Source of the DNA: Atrichornis clamosus
Taxonomy: Eukaryota > Chordata > Aves > Passeriformes > Menuridae
Reading direction: 5' to 3'
DNA length: 64,000 nt
Assembly (NCBI GenBank): GCA_013400975.1
Contig: WBMZ01010285.1
Span: 186,001-250,000, forward strand
The notes beneath the pieces were generated by a model. That model was given only the letters and a program-made list of their open reading frames with translations. It ran no database searches and was not told the DNA's origin. Both the position numbers and the translations under genes were made by a program. Within the stretch, counting starts at the first letter, position 1. Each line of letters opens with the position of its first letter. This document shows, piece after piece, positions 59,411 through 64,000 of this stretch.

Positions 59411-62400
59411 TAGCATTAGAAGATGAAGCAAGAGTGAGTACAGTTCACCTCTTCAATCTCTACACTCCTCCATGGGATTGTCCTGATTTTACTTTCACCT
59501 ACTTTTTCACCTTAGAACTGCTTATATGCTCACACAAAAAAAAAAGTTTTACACCTGTAAGAAGAGAGGCCTCTAGTGTACAGCCAAGAAAGGAAATTTT
59601 TTTCTGTGCCTTATCTATGATCTGTTTCTCACCTCTGCTTGGGACTGGCATTGACTACTGATTTTTTTTCCTTGAAGTTCACTAAATATTTGTATCCATG
59701 TCTGCTATTTTTTAAGCAGTATCTGTCAGGTAAAATTTACCAAACTCAGGAGATGGCACCATGTTGGCTTCAATCATACAAACAGTTATATTCAGGAAAA
59801 GCTGTGTTGGTCTCTTGATTCCCACTGAAATCAATGTGAAGCTGCATGTAAACTTCCTTGCACGACATGGATGAAGATTTACTGATGGATCCAACTGTAG
59901 AGTGGTCTGAATATACATTTGCATTTTTCCAGATTAAATTCATCAGATTGTCTCAACACAGATTAATATAATTGCCACTAACATAAAACATTCTCTTAAT
60001 CTTAATTTGCATTTCTCCTGTTGTCTTGTCCCCTTCTCAATTCTACTCTGACTCACAGACAGATTAGAAATGAGATCAACCTAGAATTTTCATCAGTGAC
60101 TTGGCCTCTTTGGACTACAAAAAAGACCAAAATAGTAGGATGGAGTGTCTGGAAAATTAAGAAATTGATGAAAGTCAGCGCCAATGTGCTGTATTTTACC
60201 ACAGTAAGAATAAGGAGTATCTGAAGTTTACAGAGCTGGTTTTCCCACAGTATATTTCCAGCACAATTCCTGGAGCTCTAACTCTGCGGGGCTATCTGAG
60301 ATTACAAACATCTAGAACATGTACGTTGAAGACCATGAACACTTTAATCTTGAATAAACATTTCTGTTGAAGTCACCGAGTGAAGTAATCAGCTGGTTGA
60401 TTCTGTGTAGCCAGGTAAAATGTTTACCATGACAATTCCAGCTCTGACGGCTGCAGGAGGAAATCCTCACACAGCTTCATGAGCTAAAATAATACCTTAA
60501 AGTAGTAGCAGCATGATTGGATTTCTACATGCAGCTAAGGTCACCCGGGCCTTGTGTCTCGTCTCTTGATCCCTCCGCCACCAGACACCTGCCCTGCATG
60601 GGCTCCCCGCACAGGAAGGCTGCAGACACCTCCTAACAATGTGCTCACTAGGAATTTGGGAGTGCAACATCCCGAGGTAGATAAATAGGTCAGACCCATG
60701 AAGCCAGAAACTTCCTGACATTCTCCAGAACAGGCAGGTTTTTTTCTCCAGAGCACGGAGGTTTTAGTATTAATTTGAACAGGGAGGAAAGCTGGAGTCT
60801 GCTTCGCAGAAACATCTAGTCAAATAAATACGTCATTAAGCTAACTAGCTACAGGATTGTCTAGCAGATGGATGACATCTTGGTTGCTAGTGGAACACTT
60901 TTCTATAGCCTTGTTTGAGGCAGACACATATGGCTCTCCCAAGCATTGATGCAAGCTCCCAGATGGACTAGATCATTGCTGACACCTTATTATAAATCCT
61001 AGAGATGAAAGAAGGGAGCACAATTTTTGAATCACAACACAGGACTCTAAAATATTCAGACTTCCTAAAAATCAAATTTACAACAGAATATCTTAACTTC
61101 TTTATGTTGAAAGAAGCTATTTCTAACCAGGAATGGAAAATAGGGCAAAATGCTGCATCGAGAATGATTAAAAGTGCCTTGAGGAAATTTAAAAGACCAG
61201 AAGATCCTTAATGTAAATGTATATCATAACTATATATATGGAGTTACAAACATTACCGCTCTAAGGATGCAAAAAATTATCTGCTGTGCAGCTGTTACTG
61301 ATACCAAAGAGCTTCCATCTGGAATTTCTTGATTGGGGTGGAAGGGGAAAGGAAAGAAGAGGAAGCCACTTAGACATTACAGATGCATGACATATCTGAA
61401 ACGTCTGTATCCTAAAGGAATAGGGGGGAAAAGAAAAAAAGATAGAGAGATAAGTCTAGCCACTGGAGCAACAGGAAAACTAGCAGAATTATGTGGGAGA
61501 TTGAGAGATAACAGAACCAGTTGCATACAGCATTTGGCTTTTTGTAGGTGTCAGGGACACCTGAGAACATCTCAAGTACACAAGGGTACTATAATGCGTT
61601 TTACACATCAAGGTCAGAGGCAGGAAAAGATATTCTTTTGACACTTTTACACTGTGAAAAGAGACTATCTTTAGCATCGAGTAAGAATTCTACGTTTCAA
61701 CTCACCCCAATGAAAGACTCAGAGTTGGGAAGATGACTTGCTACCGATTTTCTCTTCTCATCTGTTATGCCATGTAAACCAAGAAAGTTACAGTTTGAGA
61801 CTATTATGACTCTGTGACAAAACTTTCAAAACCAAATCAACTCACTGGGAGTATGTCTGGGAGCATGTCAACAACTCTGTGCATTCATGAGCCAGGGAGA
61901 TGCTTAAACTGCTAAAATTTATCTGCTTTCACTGCAGTGGCCATAATTTTAACAAGCATGCAAACATCTTGGAACAATCACTAAATGTACAGCAGCTAAT
62001 ATATAGCATAACTCTGCCTCTTGCTTTTTGTAGATAGACAACTGTGCTTTCAGTATCTTCAACCATAAAATAACATCAGTGTATTGAAATCAGAGTTGCT
62101 CCCAAGTTTTCCTTCACAGCTTTTAGTGTGGCTATTACTTCTTGACCAACTGAAAGTTCAGGAGATTTTTTTTACAGGGAGAATACAGCAGTCTTTGAAT
62201 TACCTTATAAAAGGTAATGTTTAATAAAAAAAGAGATGAGGGTAGCCTTTTCCTAATCTCTAGATCCATCACATCATGCAGCTGAAGAGGAACATCCAGG
62301 AAAAGTCTCAATTTTGTAAGAGTCACTCACAAAAGAGTGTGGGTAGAACAGAATCTCAAGCTATGCACACTACATCGGCAACTACTTCAACTGGACAGTT

Positions 62401-63965
62401 CCTCTTCTTTGCAACACAGCTCTCTCTGGGAGGCAAGTTCAGCTGGACAGAAAGAGAAAAAGAGATGACAACTAAAACCCTTATTTCTCAGAACCCTGAA
62501 GAATATATGCTTCACTGTTCATCTTAGTGTGTTGGAATATAAAAGCTTCAGGTTATTCTTTCCTTTATATAAGTCTTCCTATGCAACACATAGGGAACTG
62601 CAACTTGCAAACCTCTGTGGTCAGGACTGACATGACAAAGGGTAAATTAAAGGCTATAGGCAACAGAGGTTTGGGTTCTCCTGAGGTACTCCATCAGATG
62701 AACTCCAGATTGAAAAGAAAGGGGAAGAGAGATGTTAACTGGCACCCACAAAAGCATAAAACACTAGTACCAGACAATTTCTGGGCTCTCAAAGCAGACA
62801 AACCCCATAAAACTCCCAATTTCCTACCAACTGAAGGCTTCAGTTTTACAACTCTCAAACAGGATGGGCGTCTTTTTTCTTAGTTTTAATCTTTAAAAGA
62901 CTTACAGTTTCAAGAGGCAGATACAGAGGATTACTGCAGGTCCCCAAATATGAGGGGAGTCCACAGGGATTTTCTTCAGCCCTTGACTTTGCAGCTGACT
63001 TCTCTTACAGGCTATCCAATGAAACCACAGATTCCAAGACACACAGCATCCCCAGTCACAAAGTGGGATCCTTGGCAGTTTAGCTCTGTGATAAGGACCC
63101 TGAAAATACCAGGGCTCTGGCCAAAACAAGTTTATCAGGAATCAAAGAGAGGTTGCATCTTGTTTTGATTTCTGTCAAAGTCTGTCAAATCTAAAATACT
63201 TGCAATGAAACATCCCAATTTCAATGAACTGCCATTTTCTGGCACGTCCACTTGAAAGTTTGCAATTAGCTCCATCTAAGATGCCTCTTAGTAGCAGCAG
63301 CATGAGAACTGATCAATAACAAGTGACATGGAGGAAGGTTGAGATAAATCAAGTACAATATAAAACACTGAAGTTACAGCATGGTAAACATCTATGTCAG
63401 GAGCTTCTCATTCATACACAGATGGGTTTAGATCACTGTAATTTAACTCATGTTCTGAATTATGTTCTCCATCAGATGTAAAATGACCTTTGATTGATTC
63501 AAATTAAATATATACTGCTGTTCTGTATTCAACAGAGCATTCACACACAAGTTTAACATACTTTAACGTATACATCCTGACTACACACTTGAAGTGATTT
63601 GCTCTGGTGTCTCCATGTACACATGATTAAAGGCTTTTATCTCCAACCACTAACAATACCCAGGGGAAAACAGGGAATGGGAAAGGCAGAGTCTGTTGCT
63701 GGTTGCATATTCAACTGATGAGAGAACTCAACATTTCAAAAGACACTTTCAGAATACCTTGCACACTTAACACCCACTCTGAAAGCTACAGAGGTCCTAT
63801 TATTCCTCTCTATACTTCTTTTAATTCCTTTTGGTTTGCTATGCTTTTAGGTAATTTCAAACAAAATTATGAATCATTAACCAAATGCTTTTTAACTCAT
63901 TACTGTGCATTATCAGCACTAACACACATTGGCACTGTGATATCTCTTTCTTGAGATTTACTTAC
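59411..63965. other. Unique sequence, no gene seen
   Basis: The stretch is AT-rich apart from a more balanced, CpG-containing patch at about 60430-60760 (GGTCACCCGGGCC, CTCGTCTCTTGATCCCTCCG). No landmark of a known repeat and no exon was recognised. Confidence 0.55.
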
Positions 63966-64000
63966 TTGCCCAGCCACCACCGATGAGAAAAAGGAGACCA
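63966..64000 (-). CDS. Candidate partial exon at the right edge with strong splice donor
   Basis: On the minus strand the last 35 bases of the window end in GCTGGGCAA|GTAAGTAAA, a strong donor, and all three frames are open through them. The GGC/GGT-rich reading GLLFLIGGGWA (ending with one extra base) is hydrophobic, and the alternatives are VSFFSSVVAGQ and WSPFSHRWWLG. The 5' side lies outside the window, so the acceptor and true frame cannot be judged. If real, the host gene is on the minus strand and most of this window is its intron downstream of this exon. Confidence 0.3.

Noticed and set aside
1..64000. Search for CRISPR arrays, bacterial operons, riboswitches or phage genes
   Set aside because: No regularly spaced repeats, ribosome-binding sites or long contiguous frames exist, and the repeats identify the DNA as a vertebrate, probably bird, genome.

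Overview
This is AT-rich vertebrate nuclear DNA, almost certainly from a bird. The evidence is the 3' ends of CR1 LINEs (the clearest ends in the tandem ATTCTATG signature), two solo LTRs of bird-type endogenous retroviruses, a low overall density of young repeats, and several very old MIR-like SINE remnants. No open frame is long enough to be a bacterial or single-exon gene. The many 60-160 codon frames look like chance openings in non-coding DNA, so I did not call them.

The window reads as the inside of a large intron, or a gene-poor interval, with the host transcript (if any) more likely on the minus strand. The best hint is the right edge, where the last 35 bases end in a strong minus-strand splice donor. 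Further short exon-like segments with plausible minus-strand splice sites lie at 55546-55612, 34533-34574, 32932-33212, 24507-24587, 6265-6303 and 4511-4575. The 63966, 6265 and 4511 segments can be joined in a common phase. I cannot name a gene from them, and intronic DNA is rich in such pseudo-exons, so all are low-confidence calls.

Layout: 1-279 may be the 3' end of a retroposed mRNA copy (open frame, AATAAA, A20). 280-5900 is unique sequence with one ancient amniote repeat. 5915-6132 is an old CR1. 6.3-41.0 kb is mostly unique sequence with old MIR remnants (16.0, 23.1, 34.7, 35.1 and 36.4 kb), a three-copy 49-bp minisatellite (29.3 kb), simple repeats and several short perfect palindromes. 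41.06-42.2 kb is a mobile-element cluster: a 925-bp solo LTR flanked by an 8-bp direct repeat, followed by a CR1 3' end. 42.95-43.46 kb is a CpG-rich block that could be another LTR. 43.5-55.5 kb is unremarkable unique DNA. 55.7-56.3 kb is a second solo LTR with a TATA box and polyadenylation signal. 59.35 kb is a degraded CR1 tail. The rest is unique sequence up to the edge exon candidate.

No operon, CRISPR array, tRNA, rRNA or coherent new gene system is visible. The most useful leads are the minus-strand exon candidates and the two solo LTRs. They need alignment or RNA data, which I could not use.
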